From: Streptomyces griseorubiginosus
GTDB taxonomy: Bacteria > Actinomycetota > Actinomycetes > Streptomycetales > Streptomycetaceae
Direction: 5' to 3'
Assembly (NCBI RefSeq): GCF_001514195.1
Contig: NZ_KQ948745.1
Span: forward strand, 244,898 to 308,897
DNA length: 64,000 nt
The position numbers were made by a program, and so were the translations under genes. A model generated the notes under the pieces. It made no database searches. It was not told the origin of the DNA and saw only the letters and a program-made list of their open reading frames with translations. This document shows positions 17,143-26,192 of this stretch, piece by piece. Position 1 is the stretch's first letter. The number at the start of each line of letters is the position of its first letter.

Positions 17143-17233
17143 GAAGCGCCGCAGGCCCCCTCGGCTAGGACGGCGATCTGGTCGAGAGGGCTCTGTGGTG
17201 GTGCTTGTGGAGTTGTAGAGGGGTGGCGTGGTG

Positions 17234-17425
17234 TCACGCCTTGACCGAGGTCACGAAGGCACTCCACGCCTCGGCGGGGAAGGCCAGCTTGGGGCCCTCG
17301 GGGATCTTGGTGTCGCCGAGTTCGAGTGCTTCCTCCTCGGTCGACCTCACCATCAGGCACGCCCCGTTGGCGTTGGTGTAGGTGGAGGTCGTCCACGTGT
17401 CCAGGGTGCCCAGACGAATTGCCAT
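17234..17425 (-). CDS. DUF397 small protein, module 2
   Basis: The 63-residue protein has the DUF397 pattern: WTTSTYTNANGACLMVR, then GDTKIPEGPKLAF and a terminal AFVTSVK. It lies downstream of the DUF5753 regulator at 17616 on the same strand, with a 190-bp gap. In module 1 the two genes overlap, so here the DUF397 gene may have its own promoter. Confidence 0.88.
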   Translation of the reverse strand: MAIRLGTLDTWTTSTYTNANGACLMVRSTEEEALELGDTKIPEGPKLAFPAEAWSAFVTSVKA

Positions 17426-17462
17426 ATCCGCTCCGTAGCAAGATGCGCAGTGTTCGGATTCC

Positions 17463-17485
17463 GCCAACCTTTACTGATCGTTGGC
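17463..17485. promoter_or_regulatory. Inverted repeat upstream of DUF397 module 2
   Basis: GCCAAC and GTTGGC form 6-bp arms around an 11-base spacer, 38-60 bp before the DUF397 start. It lies in the gap between the paired genes and may be an operator or the end of the regulator's transcript. Confidence 0.35.
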
Positions 17486-17615
17486 GTGATCGACGCTACT
17501 CGCCGACTTGCTCTTTCGGAGCAGCCGTTCACTCTTCTGGTGGCATATTCCAGAGGAGTCTTCCAGCGGAGCCTGCCCGGGGTGTACTATTCGGCCCGCC
17601 CTGTCGGGAAGCGGC

Positions 17616-18485
17616 TCAACGGGCGTACTCCCGGGCGTAATCCTTCGCGAGATCCTCGATCAGCTGACGCGACTGGTCGACGTTGAGCGCCTGGGCCCTC
17701 AAGTGCTCGTACATCACGGTGTACTTCTGCACGTCGTGCGCCTTCTCCAGGTACAGGTCGCTGGTGACACCCTCGATGTAGACCACGCTGGAGTCGGCCG
17801 CGTCCGAGAACTCCAGGATCGAGTACTGGCCGCTCAGCCCCGGGTGGGCGCCCACGTCGAACGGCAGCACCTGGACGGTGATGTGGGGGTGCTGGGACAT
17901 CTCCACCAGGTACTCCAGCTGCTCCCGCATGATCTGCCGGCTGCCCACGACCCGGCGCAGACACGCCTCGTCCAGGACGACCCACAGCCGCAGCGGATCG
18001 CGCTCCGCGGAGACCCGGCTCTGCCGCCGCAGCCGCACCTCCACCCGCTTGTCGTTCTCGGTCTCCGTCGCCTCCGGCGCGCCGCCGCGCACGATGGCCT
18101 CGGCGTACGGCCGGGTCTGCAACAGGCCGGTGATGATCTGGGGTTCGTACACCCGCAGCGACTCCGCGTCGGTCTCCAGGCCGATGTAGACGCTGCACGG
18201 GATGTCCCCGAACGCGTGCCACCAGCCCTGCTGGCGCGAGTCCTTGGCCATCTGCATCAGGGAGTCGACGATCCGCTGGTCCTCGACCTCGTACACCCCG
18301 CACAGGTCGCGGACGTCACGCTGGCTGATGCTGCGCCTGCCGTTCTCGAGGCGGCTGATCTTCGACTGCGACACCAGCAACCGCTCGGCCACCTCCTCGG
18401 CCGTCATGCCCTTGAGCTCACGGAGCCTGCGGAGCTCCTGGCCCAGCCGGCGCCGCCTGACGGTGGGATTGACATTGGACGCCAC
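17616..18485 (-). CDS. XRE-family DUF5753 regulator (WhiJ-like), module 2
   Basis: The 289-residue protein has a helix-turn-helix (about 12-65; MTAEEVAERLLVSQSKISRLENGR) and DUF5753 (about 95-285; GLLQTRPYAEAIV, VLPFDVGAHPGLSGQYSILEF, YTVMYEHLRAQAL). The GTG at 18485 is chosen because GGAGG stands ten bases upstream. It probably acts with the DUF397 protein at 17234 and may bind the palindrome at 18531. Confidence 0.9.
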   Translation of the reverse strand: MASNVNPTVRRRRLGQELRRLRELKGMTAEEVAERLLVSQSKISRLENGRRSISQRDVRDLCGVYEVEDQRIVDSLMQMAKDSRQQGWWHAFGDIPCSVYIGLETDAESLRVYEPQIITGLLQTRPYAEAIVRGGAPEATETENDKRVEVRLRRQSRVSAERDPLRLWVVLDEACLRRVVGSRQIMREQLEYLVEMSQHPHITVQVLPFDVGAHPGLSGQYSILEFSDAADSSVVYIEGVTSDLYLEKAHDVQKYTVMYEHLRAQALNVDQSRQLIEDLAKDYAREYAR

Positions 18486-18530
18486 GGGACGTGCACCTCC
18501 GGCTGCGGGCCTCGTTCTTGACTTTGCGTA

Positions 18531-18546
18531 TCTGCTGTTGAGCAGA
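18531..18546. promoter_or_regulatory. Palindrome upstream of the module 2 regulator
   Basis: TCTGCT-GTTG-AGCAGA is a perfect 6-4-6 inverted repeat 46-61 bp before the regulator's GTG. A site at this position suits autoregulation by the helix-turn-helix protein. Confidence 0.4.
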
Positions 18547-18779
18547 CTGCCACCAAGGTGCTTATTACCGCTGGGAAACGGCGGATATGCGCCGCGTGCA
18601 CGACAGTTGGGAACGACCAGGTGGGACCTGGTGGCCAACTGGGCCCGGACATGCGGCCGCGCGGGGCGACGGAACCGTCCGACGCCCGGTGTACGGACGT
18701 ACGTACGGCCCCGTCGCCCCGCGCGGACCTGCGGCTCCCGAACCGGTCTCATGGGGACTGACGGTGCGGCGCTGTGGCG

Positions 18780-18828
18780 GTGCGGGTGGTACGGGTCGTG
18801 CGGGTGGTACGGGTCGTGCCGGTGGTGC
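18780..18828 (+). repeat. 18-bp tandem repeat
   Basis: The unit GTGCGGGTGGTACGGGTC occurs twice exactly (18780-18797 and 18798-18815), followed by a partial third copy beginning GTGCCGGTGGT. It lies just beyond the 3' end of the GPP34 gene. No function is evident. Confidence 0.75.
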
Positions 18829-18853
18829 TGTTCCGGTGCCGTGGGACTGCGGC

Positions 18854-19609
18854 TCAGTGGGCCACGGCGCGCGCCATCGGTCCTCGGCGCGGTTGCATCG
18901 GAACACCACGAGCGGGTTCCGGCGCGGGCCTGGCCCCGGGTGCGGCCTGCCGGCCGGCCGGTGCCGGGTTACGGCGTGGCTGTGCGCCCACGCCGTTCTG
19001 GACGTCCATCACGGCGTGCGCGACGAGACCGCCCATGGGGTCGTGCCTGATCAGATCCCGCAGCCGGGAGCGGGACGAGCGTCCCTCGTTGCCCGGATAC
19101 AGGTGCTTGCCGAGGCCGACCGCGTGTGCCAGGGCGGCGAGCGCGGCGGTCCGCGGGTCCGGCGGTACGCCGGTGCGGATCGCCGAGTCCAGTCGGGCCT
19201 TGATCTCCCGGCTGATCTCGTTGTCCGTCGCCTGGTAGCGAGTCGTCGGCAGCACTCCGCACATCTGGCCCGCCACGGCATGCACCATGCCGCACCGCTC
19301 CAGATGCGAGAGGTAGGTCTGGCGGAGCCCGAGACGCGGCCCGCCGATCCAGTTCACTGCCCGCACGGGAGCGCCACGCCTTCGCAGCAACTCCAACGCG
19401 CAGTCCAAAGTCGGATCTCCAGTCGGCCGTGGTACCACCACGGCGATACGATCCCCGTCTGGGGCTATCCGTCCGGCCAGCGCCAGCTCCACTAGCTGTG
19501 CTCCGGCCAGACCGAGGTCGAGCGACTGCGGCTGTGCGGTGGTACCCGTGGTCGGGTCCAACGCCAGCAGCAGAAGCTCCTCCGGAATAGTTCTGCGGCT
19601 CCTGCCCAT
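18854..19609 (-). CDS. GPP34 (GOLPH3/VPS74-like) family protein
   Basis: The 251-residue protein begins TIPEELLLLALDPTTG and contains LVELALAGRI, matching the GPP34 family. Eukaryotic GOLPH3 binds phosphoinositides at the Golgi; actinomycete members are soluble, often multicopy, and of unknown function. The core ends near residue 205. The tail (about 205-251) is a Gly/Ala/Pro/Arg-rich disordered extension. GGGAGG stands 6 bases before the ATG. Confidence 0.85.
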   Translation of the reverse strand: MGRSRRTIPEELLLLALDPTTGTTAQPQSLDLGLAGAQLVELALAGRIAPDGDRIAVVVPRPTGDPTLDCALELLRRRGAPVRAVNWIGGPRLGLRQTYLSHLERCGMVHAVAGQMCGVLPTTRYQATDNEISREIKARLDSAIRTGVPPDPRTAALAALAHAVGLGKHLYPGNEGRSSRSRLRDLIRHDPMGGLVAHAVMDVQNGVGAQPRRNPAPAGRQAAPGARPAPEPARGVPMQPRRGPMARAVAH

Positions 19610-19859
19610 CCATGCCTCCCCGCGTGGATGTACGACAGGGTGACCCCTCTCACATTGGTCTGTCGAGGGTGCGTGACCTGTTTGTAGTGGAACCGGTAGG
19701 TATGTCGTTCTCGTCTACCGGCTTGGGCAGGGCCACACACAGGACACTGGTACATGGTTCGGACAGCGTGGTGTGGCGGCTGCCCGGGCGGCGAATCAAC
19801 GGTTCGGCAGACGCACGGTGACGGATACCGATCACGTGCGGCAGATGGAGGAGGCATCG

Positions 19860-22271
19860 GTGGCGGGCGAGTCCCCCGACAGGTCGAAGCAGCGCGAGTC
19901 GTCGGGAGAACCGACGCCGGGGAGCGCGAGTCCGGTTCCCGAGGCGAGGAGTTCCTCACCCGACCCCAGGCTCGCGGTGGCCCGGGAGTCCGTCTCCCTC
20001 GGCGGCGTCGACACCGCCACGAGGATCTTCTCGGTACGGGACCTCCCGAAGGCCTCCGAGGAGGCCGAGGAGAGCCCCGCAGAGGCCGAGGAGGCCGAGG
20101 AGAGCCCCGCAGAGCCGGAATCGACGCCTGAGGCCCCCGAGCCCACGGACGAGGCCCCCGAGGCGACGGAGAAGCCGTCTGAGGCCGCGGACACCGCGCC
20201 GGACGCCGAGGAGGCCTCCAGGGACGGCGACGAGCGCCTCCGGGAGGCGGTGGCGAAGTGGGTCACGAAGACCGACGGCGGCACCAAGCCCGAGCCGGCC
20301 GCCGCCGAAGCGAAGGACGACGCACCGGCACCGGAGACCGAGACGCCCCCAGCGGACGAGGAGCACGATCTCGACACCGACGAGCCCGACTCCCCAGGGG
20401 CGCGGGGAACTGCGCGACCGGCCCCCACCGGCGACCGGGCGGCCGCAGCCGACGAAGAGCACGATCTCGACTCCGACGAGCCCGACTCCCCAGGGGCGCG
20501 GGGAACTGCGCGACCGGCCCCCACCGACCCGCAGCCGGACGACGACGACCAGACGGCCGCAGCGGACGAGGCGCATGATCTCGACTCCGACGAACCCGAC
20601 TCCCCAGGGGCGCGGGGAACTGCGCGACCGGCCCCCACCGACCCGCAGACGGACGACGACGACCAGGCCCCCGAGACCGACGCCGACGGCCAGGACGACG
20701 CCGCACCGGAGGACGAAGAGCCGCCCGTCGATCAGCCCACCGCCGTCTTCAAGGCCCCCCGGCCCCCCGTCGACCAGCCCACCACCATGCTCAAGCTCGG
20801 GAAGCCGGCACCCGAAACCAAGCCCGAGCCGAAGCCGGAACCCAAGCCGGACCCCAAGCCCCAGCCGGAGGCGGACGCCGAGCGGACCAGCAAGTTCGTC
20901 GCGCTGAAGCCCCTCGACGAACCCCGGCCGAAGCCCGAGGTGACCGCCGCCGTCCCCCAGGTCGGCCCCGAGCGCACCACCCAGCAGCCGCTGCCGCCGA
21001 AGCCCCCGCTGGACCTGCTGGCCGAGCTGACCAACACCCCGCCGCCCCCGCCCAGCCCCCTCCGCACCGTCGCCCGCCGCGTCAAGATCTGGACGCCCCT
21101 CGTCCTGCTCCTGATCGTCGCGTTTGCGATCGCGCAGTCCATGCGTCCTCTCCCGAGCCCCACGCTCGCCCTCACCGCCGAGGACTCGTACACCTTCGAC
21201 GGCGGCAAGGTCTCCCTCCCGTGGCCCACCCAGGGCCAGGGCTGGATGGACGTCAACGGCATCGGCACGATGAGCGACTTCGGCAAGCAGACCCCCGTCG
21301 CGATCGGTTCCGTGGCCAAGGCCATGACCGCCTACATCGTGCTGAAGGACCACCCCCTCAAGTCCGGCGAGGAAGGCGCGAAGATCAAGGTCGACGCGCT
21401 CGCCGAGAAGGAGGGCGGCTACAACAAGCAGGGCGAGTCCACCCTCAACACCGTGAAGGAGGGCGACGTCCTCACCGAGCGCCAGGCCATCGCGGCGATC
21501 ATGATCCCCTCGGCGAACAACATCGCCCGCCTGCTCGCCCGCTGGGACGCCGGTTCCGAGGCCGCGTTCATCAAGAAGATGAACGACACCGCCAAGGAAC
21601 TCGGCATGAAGAACACCACGTACACCGACGCCTCGGGCCTGAAGGAGACCACCGTCTCCAGCGCCGAGGACCAGGTGAAGCTGGGGAACGAACTGGTGAA
21701 GATCCCGGCCCTGATGGAGATCACCTCCATGGGACAGTGGATCGATCCGTCCGGACAGAAGTGGTACAACTACAACTATCTGGTCCCCTACACCGGTATC
21801 GGCATCAAGACGGGCACCACCAGCGCCGCCGGCGGCAACCTCCTCTTCGCGGCGCGCAAGAAGGTCGACGGCGAGACCGTCACGGTCGTCGGCGCGATCC
21901 TCGGCCAGCACAAGGCGCCGATCATCAAGACCGTCAACGACGTCAGCAAGGTGGCGCTGCTCGCCGCGGAGGACCAGCTGAAGTCCGCGAAGATCCTCAA
22001 GAAGGGCGACGTCGTCGGGTACGTCGACGACGGGCTCGGCGGGCACACCCCGGTCGTGCTGACCAAGGACGTCACCGCCGTCGGCTGGTCCGGGTTCAAG
22101 GTGAAGCTGTCCTTCGCCGCCGACGACGTACCGCACACCGCGAAGGCCGGCACCAAGGTCGGCACCCTCACCGTCGGTGACGGCGAGGGCGGCGCGGTCA
22201 AGGTCCCGGTCACCCTTCAGAAGGATCTGACCGAACCCGGCTTCACCGACAAGCTGACCCGCGTCAGCTGA
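19860..22271 (+). CDS. Membrane D-alanyl-D-alanine carboxypeptidase with repeat-bearing acidic N-terminal arm
   Basis: The 803-residue protein has a long acidic, Pro-rich cytoplasmic arm (1-405), one membrane segment (about 410-430) and an S11 penicillin-binding domain outside: SVAK with Ser484, SAN with Ser551 and KTG with Lys650. It trims the terminal D-Ala of peptidoglycan stem peptides. The GTG at 19860 is chosen for GGAGGAGG five bases upstream; longer starts at 19773 and 19818 are in frame. The arm contains three copies of DEPDSPGARGTARPAPT (about residues 178, 210 and 248), each encoded by a copy of the interspersed repeat found in intergenic DNA of this window. PKPEP repeats follow. 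The catalytic domain is of normal size, so the enzyme is probably active. Confidence 0.93.
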   Translation: MAGESPDRSKQRESSGEPTPGSASPVPEARSSSPDPRLAVARESVSLGGVDTATRIFSVRDLPKASEEAEESPAEAEEAEESPAEPESTPEAPEPTDEAPEATEKPSEAADTAPDAEEASRDGDERLREAVAKWVTKTDGGTKPEPAAAEAKDDAPAPETETPPADEEHDLDTDEPDSPGARGTARPAPTGDRAAAADEEHDLDSDEPDSPGARGTARPAPTDPQPDDDDQTAAADEAHDLDSDEPDSPGARGTARPAPTDPQTDDDDQAPETDADGQDDAAPEDEEPPVDQPTAVFKAPRPPVDQPTTMLKLGKPAPETKPEPKPEPKPDPKPQPEADAERTSKFVALKPLDEPRPKPEVTAAVPQVGPERTTQQPLPPKPPLDLLAELTNTPPPPPSPLRTVARRVKIWTPLVLLLIVAFAIAQSMRPLPSPTLALTAEDSYTFDGGKVSLPWPTQGQGWMDVNGIGTMSDFGKQTPVAIGSVAKAMTAYIVLKDHPLKSGEEGAKIKVDALAEKEGGYNKQGESTLNTVKEGDVLTERQAIAAIMIPSANNIARLLARWDAGSEAAFIKKMNDTAKELGMKNTTYTDASGLKETTVSSAEDQVKLGNELVKIPALMEITSMGQWIDPSGQKWYNYNYLVPYTGIGIKTGTTSAAGGNLLFAARKKVDGETVTVVGAILGQHKAPIIKTVNDVSKVALLAAEDQLKSAKILKKGDVVGYVDDGLGGHTPVVLTKDVTAVGWSGFKVKLSFAADDVPHTAKAGTKVGTLTVGDGEGGAVKVPVTLQKDLTEPGFTDKLTRVS
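20391..20640 (+). repeat. Three in-frame interspersed repeat copies inside the carboxypeptidase gene
   Basis: Copies start at 20391, 20487 and 20601. Each contains CCCAGGGGCGCGGGGAACTG followed by CGCGACCGGCCCCCAC. Against the intergenic copy at 46007 they differ by one base (CGGCCC for CAGCCC). Spacings of 96 and 114 bp keep the frame. Flanking codons for DEEHDLD(S/T)DEPD are repeated as well, so amplification involved a larger unit. Confidence 0.93.
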
Positions 22272-22426
22272 CCCGGAAACGGGCCGGACGCACCCTCTCG
22301 GCCCGTCGGCCGGACCCCGCCCGGGTTCCGGTCGGCGGGCCGCGTGCTAGCGTCACGAAACGGGGCGGGTCGCCGCTGGGACGCGGCCGGGAAATGAAGA
22401 CGGGACACCACGGGGAGTGCCTTCAG

Positions 22427-24274
22427 GTGGCCACTGCGGAGCCGACACGCGCCGACGAGACCGACCCGGGCCCGGGTACCGGCCCGCGAATACACGTACC
22501 CGCGGAGCCCGGCACCGGCAGGCCGCCCGGGGACGACGGGGCGGGCCGCGCCAGGGCGGCCTTCCACGCGCTGCGCGAGCGGCTGCTGCGTCACCCCGTC
22601 CTCTCCGTCACCGCGCTCTCCGGCATCCTCCACATCGTCTGGTTCTTCACGTTCGCGAACAGTGGCGGCGATCTCGCGGCGCAGGACGCCTGGGCCGAGT
22701 TCGTCGGCCGGCACCCTGACTCCGCGTACAACCTGGCCTGGTACGGCGGCATGCACCCGGTGTCGTACAGCATCGTCTCGCCGTACCTGATGTCGGTCCT
22801 CGGCGTCCGTACGACGATGATGCTGGCCGGGACCGTCTCGGCCGGGCTGCTCACCCTGATCCTCATCCGCAGCCGCTCGGTGCGGAACCCGCTGTGGGCC
22901 TCCCTCGCGGGCGTCTACGCCTTCCTGTGCAACGCGGCCTCGGGCCGGGTGACCTTCGGCCTCGGCACCGTCTTCGCGCTCGGCGCGGTCGCCGTCGTCT
23001 TCTGCTGGCCGCACCGCTGGCGCCACAAACGCGGGGCCAAGGCCGCCTGCGCGGCCACGCTGGCCGCCCTCGCGACCATGGCGTCCCCGGTCGCCGGGCT
23101 GTTCGTGGGCCTGGTGGCGGTGGCCCTGTTCCTCCAGAAACGGCGGCCCGGCGCCTGGGCTCTGGGCATCGCGCCCACCGTGGTGGTCGCCCTGTCGGCC
23201 TGGCTCTTCCCGTTCTCCGGCACCCAGCCGATGAAGATCGCCTCGGTGCTGCTGCCCCTCGCCTACGGCGTGCTCGTGTACCTCCTCGTCCCCCGCGAGT
23301 GGACGACGGTCCGGATCACGGCCGGGGTCTACAGCCTCTCGGTCGTCCTGGTCTGGCTGGTGAGCTCCCAGATCGGCTCCAACATCTCGCGCCTGTCGAT
23401 GCTGTTCGCGGGGGTCGCCCTGGCGGCGGCGCTGCCGTTCACGGTGCCGCGCAGCCGCAAGTGGTACGCCGTCGTCGTCGCCTTCACCGGCTTCACCGTC
23501 TGGATCGGCTTCAAGTCGGTGGACGACGTCGTCCATACGACCCCCACCGCGTCCTGGGCCCGTGAGCTGGCCCCCCTCGTCAACGAGCTCCAGGAGGTCG
23601 GCGCCGAGAAGGGCCGCGTCGAGGTCGTACCGGCCGCCTCCCACCGCGAGGCGTCCGCGCTCGCGCCGTACGTCAACCTCGCCCGGGGCTGGAACCGGCA
23701 GGCCGACATGGAGCGCAACCCGCTCTTCTACGACGACACCCTGAACTCCGCGAACTACCACGAGTGGCTCCAGCGGTGGGCCGTGCACTTCGTGGTCGTG
23801 CCGAAGGACGAGCCGGACGGGAGCGGGGGCGAGCGGGAGCGGGAGCTGGTCCAGCGCGGGATGCCGTATCTGAAGCAGATCTGGGGCGACGCGAACTGGC
23901 AGCTGTTCCGGGTCACCGACCCGGCGCCGCTGGCCTCCCCGAACACGGTGGTCGAGCGGGCGGCGCAGGGTGAGATGACGATGCGGGTGCGCAAGGCGGG
24001 TCGCATCGTCATCCGGATCCCGTACTCGCCCTGGCTGTCGATCGTCGACGCGGACGGCAAGAAGGTGGAGCCGCCGCAGGAGACGGAGTCGTCCAAGGAG
24101 TCCGACGCCTCGCCGAAGGTGTTCGAGAACGTCAACGGGTGCCTGATGGAGACGGCGGAGGATGCGGACGGGGACAAGTGGACGATGTTGCTGGCGCCTC
24201 GGGCGGGGACGTATCGGTTGGCGGCGCCGTACACCGTTCCGCGCGGGACGCCTTGTCCTGATGAGTTGAAGTAG
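22427..24274 (+). CDS. Polytopic membrane protein, unknown function
   Basis: The 615-residue protein has a hydrophilic N-terminus (about 1-50), then roughly 10 hydrophobic segments up to about residue 380, and a soluble C-terminal part (about 385-615). Motifs such as AWYGGMHPVSYSIVSPYL and NAASGRVTFGLG suggest a GT-C-like or MFS-annotated membrane protein, but I cannot name it. The GTG at 22427 is chosen because GGGGAG lies nine bases before it; an ATG at 22394 would add 11 residues. It follows the carboxypeptidase by 155 bp on the same strand, so a cell-envelope role is reasonable but unproven. Confidence 0.8.
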   Translation: MATAEPTRADETDPGPGTGPRIHVPAEPGTGRPPGDDGAGRARAAFHALRERLLRHPVLSVTALSGILHIVWFFTFANSGGDLAAQDAWAEFVGRHPDSAYNLAWYGGMHPVSYSIVSPYLMSVLGVRTTMMLAGTVSAGLLTLILIRSRSVRNPLWASLAGVYAFLCNAASGRVTFGLGTVFALGAVAVVFCWPHRWRHKRGAKAACAATLAALATMASPVAGLFVGLVAVALFLQKRRPGAWALGIAPTVVVALSAWLFPFSGTQPMKIASVLLPLAYGVLVYLLVPREWTTVRITAGVYSLSVVLVWLVSSQIGSNISRLSMLFAGVALAAALPFTVPRSRKWYAVVVAFTGFTVWIGFKSVDDVVHTTPTASWARELAPLVNELQEVGAEKGRVEVVPAASHREASALAPYVNLARGWNRQADMERNPLFYDDTLNSANYHEWLQRWAVHFVVVPKDEPDGSGGERERELVQRGMPYLKQIWGDANWQLFRVTDPAPLASPNTVVERAAQGEMTMRVRKAGRIVIRIPYSPWLSIVDADGKKVEPPQETESSKESDASPKVFENVNGCLMETAEDADGDKWTMLLAPRAGTYRLAAPYTVPRGTPCPDELK

Positions 24275-24280
24275 TCGGTT

Positions 24281-24325
24281 GACTGCGGGCCGGTGGGGGC
24301 TGGTCGCGCAGTTCCCCGCGCCCCT
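24281..24325 (-). repeat. Streptomyces interspersed repeat, copy B
   Basis: The minus strand reads GGGGCGCGGGGAACTGCGCG followed by ACCAGCCCCCAC and CGGCCCGCAG. It starts 7 bases after the stop codon of the membrane protein gene, between convergent genes. Confidence 0.88.
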
Positions 24326-24332
24326 TAAAGGC

Positions 24333-25160
24333 CTACCTAAGCTGATCCACGTATTTGTCCGTGCCCGGAACGGTCGGAATGAAAGGCGCCAGCAGTTCGC
24401 GGCGGCCCATGCCCGGGTCTTCCAGGTCGGTGAAGTACGGGTCCCAGCACTCCCTCGGGTCCGTCTCCAGGAACCACAGGAGCGTCACTCGGGTGTCGAC
24501 GCCCTCCACCTGCTTCACGTACGTCATGCGGTCGCCGGGGAGGGGTGTCGGGCGGAAGACCGTCACCATGGCCGCCGGGGAGCCCGCGAGTCGCTTCGGG
24601 AGGTGGCGGGAGAGGAGCCATTCCAGCAACTCCGGTCGCTGGTCCGGGGATTCGGCGTCGATGACCTCCAGGACCAGGCCCGCGTAGGGGTGGTCCAGGG
24701 CGTGGAAGTCCCTCGGGCCCGCCGCGCCGTCGCGGTAGACCGTCGCCTCGTGGTCCTGGAACGCCGTGAAGACGTGGGTGCGGTCGCGGTAGACGCGGGC
24801 GTCCCGGTTGAGGCGCTTGTTGATGGCGACCGTCCAGCGCATGTGGTCGTCGTAACGGCCGTCGGTGACCCAGTACGTGGAGAGGTAGCAGCCGGCCGTG
24901 ACCGGCTGGGCCACCGCCGACTTCTCGGGTACGCGCAGGAGCTGGAGGTCCCGGGTGGCCACCCAGCGGCGGCCGGCGAACATCCAGGGCATGGCCATCG
25001 CGCCCGCGTAGAAGTGGTCGTCCTCGTACCAGCGGTTGTACGCGTACTCGTGGCCGGGATGCGGTTCGACCATGGTGATCAGGGCGTGGCCGGGGTGGAC
25101 TCCGTAGGGGCCTACGGCGGCCAGTTCGGCGTACGTCTCGCTGCGGGTCTCTTCTGACAT
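24333..25160 (-). CDS. Uncharacterised protein, possible dimeric alpha/beta-barrel fold
   Basis: The 275-residue protein contains EYAYNRWYEDDHFYAG near residue 40, which recalls the NRWY..xH motif of EthD-like or DUF-type dimeric ferredoxin-fold proteins. I cannot assign an activity. GGAGGGAAGG precedes the ATG at 25160. The promoter region is shared with the divergent SDR gene and holds a CTGAC-N5-GTCAG palindrome, so it probably belongs to the catabolic regulon described here. No signal peptide or membrane segment is seen. Confidence 0.8.
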   Translation of the reverse strand: MSEETRSETYAELAAVGPYGVHPGHALITMVEPHPGHEYAYNRWYEDDHFYAGAMAMPWMFAGRRWVATRDLQLLRVPEKSAVAQPVTAGCYLSTYWVTDGRYDDHMRWTVAINKRLNRDARVYRDRTHVFTAFQDHEATVYRDGAAGPRDFHALDHPYAGLVLEVIDAESPDQRPELLEWLLSRHLPKRLAGSPAAMVTVFRPTPLPGDRMTYVKQVEGVDTRVTLLWFLETDPRECWDPYFTDLEDPGMGRRELLAPFIPTVPGTDKYVDQLR

Positions 25161-25192
25161 GGGACCTTCCCTCCTCCAGCGCTCGCCCATAC

Positions 25193-25209
25193 TCTGACGC
25201 CCCGTCAGA
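25193..25209. promoter_or_regulatory. CTGAC-N5-GTCAG operator, site 1
   Basis: TCTGAC-GCCCC-GTCAGA has perfect 6-bp arms. It lies between the divergent starts at 25160 and 25279. Confidence 0.75.
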
Positions 25210-25278
25210 TATTGCGCCAGAGCCAGGAGCGGGCGGGAACCAGGCAGGGGCCGGACAGGAATCAGGGAGGCCGTCGGT

Positions 25279-26067
25279 ATGTCACTTCTCTCCGGGAAGA
25301 CCGTCGTGGTGTCGGGAGTCGGGGCCGGGCTCGGTCACCAGGTCGCCGCGGCCGTCGTACGGGACGGTGGGAACGCGGTGCTGGGCGCCCGTACCGAGGC
25401 GAACCTCGCGAAGAGCGCCGCCGAGATCGATCCGGACGGGGCGCACACCGCGTACCGCTCGACGGACATCACCGACGAGGAACAGTGCGTGGCGCTGGCC
25501 GAGTTGGCGGTGGAGCGGTTCGGGCGGCTGGACGCGGTGGTCCATGTGGCCGCGTGGGACAGCTACTTCGGGGGGCTTCAGGACGCGGACTTCGCGACCT
25601 GGCAGTCGGTCATCGACGTGAACCTGCTGGGGTCGCTGCGGATGACCAGGGCGTGCCTTCCGGGGCTGCGGGCGGCGGGCGGGGGGTCGGTGGTGTTCGT
25701 CGGGACGCAGTCGGCCGTGGCCGCCCCCTCGCAGGTGCGGCAGGCCGCGTACGCGGCGTCCAAAGGGGCGCTGACCAGCGCGATGTACTCGCTGGCGCGG
25801 GAGCTCGGGCCGGACCGGATCCGGGTCAACACCGTGCTGCCGGGCTGGATGTGGGGGCCGCCGGTGCAGGCCTACGTGCAGTTCACGGCCCATACGGAGA
25901 AGGTGCCGGAGGCGGAGGTGCTGGCGCGGCTGACCGAGCGGATGGCGCTGCCCGACCTCGCGACCGACGGGGACGTGGCGGACGCGACGGTGTTCCTGGC
26001 CTCGGACCGGGCGCGGGCGATCACCGGACAGTCATTGCTGGTCAACGCCGGGGAGCTGATGCGGTGA
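25279..26067 (+). CDS. SDR family oxidoreductase
   Basis: The 262-residue protein is a classical short-chain dehydrogenase: cofactor loop SGVGAGLGHQVA, DITDEEQ, the HVAA stretch in place of NNAG, catalytic Ser in VGTQSAVAA and YAASK, and a C-terminal ITGQSLLVNAGELMR. NAD(P)-dependent oxidation of an alcohol or reduction of a ketone is expected; the substrate is unknown. It is divergent from the 24333 gene around operator site 1. Confidence 0.92.
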   Translation: MSLLSGKTVVVSGVGAGLGHQVAAAVVRDGGNAVLGARTEANLAKSAAEIDPDGAHTAYRSTDITDEEQCVALAELAVERFGRLDAVVHVAAWDSYFGGLQDADFATWQSVIDVNLLGSLRMTRACLPGLRAAGGGSVVFVGTQSAVAAPSQVRQAAYAASKGALTSAMYSLARELGPDRIRVNTVLPGWMWGPPVQAYVQFTAHTEKVPEAEVLARLTERMALPDLATDGDVADATVFLASDRARAITGQSLLVNAGELMR

Positions 26068-26116
26068 GTTCATGTAGATGAACACAGGCCATCATCTCGA
26101 ATATTTTTACCTCCCC

Positions 26117-26131
26117 TTGACTCGACGTCAG
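26117..26131. promoter_or_regulatory. Weak CTGAC-N5-GTCAG-like site before the symporter
   Basis: TTGAC-TCGAC-GTCAG matches the half-sites with one changed base (CTGAC to TTGAC), 62-76 bp before the symporter start. TTGACT also resembles a -35 hexamer, so the match could be chance. Confidence 0.4.
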
Positions 26132-26192
26132 CTTGTCGTGTCCACGCGGTGGCGCCCACGATGAGCGCTGGCTGATCCCTGGGAGGGCGCAT

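Larger units (their letters stand above)
18486..18853. other. Intergenic region without a convincing gene
   Basis: This 368-bp gap lies between the DUF5753 regulator start and the 3' end of the GPP34 gene. It holds a palindrome near the regulator (18531-18546) and an 18-bp tandem repeat (18780-18828). No frame with plausible start and codon bias was found. Confidence 0.6.

Noticed and set aside
19956..22136. A 726-codon open frame on the minus strand opposite the carboxypeptidase gene
   Set aside because: Its product is low-complexity Gly/Val/Arg-rich and the sense strand has clear SxxK, SxN and KTG motifs; open antisense frames are expected at this G+C content.
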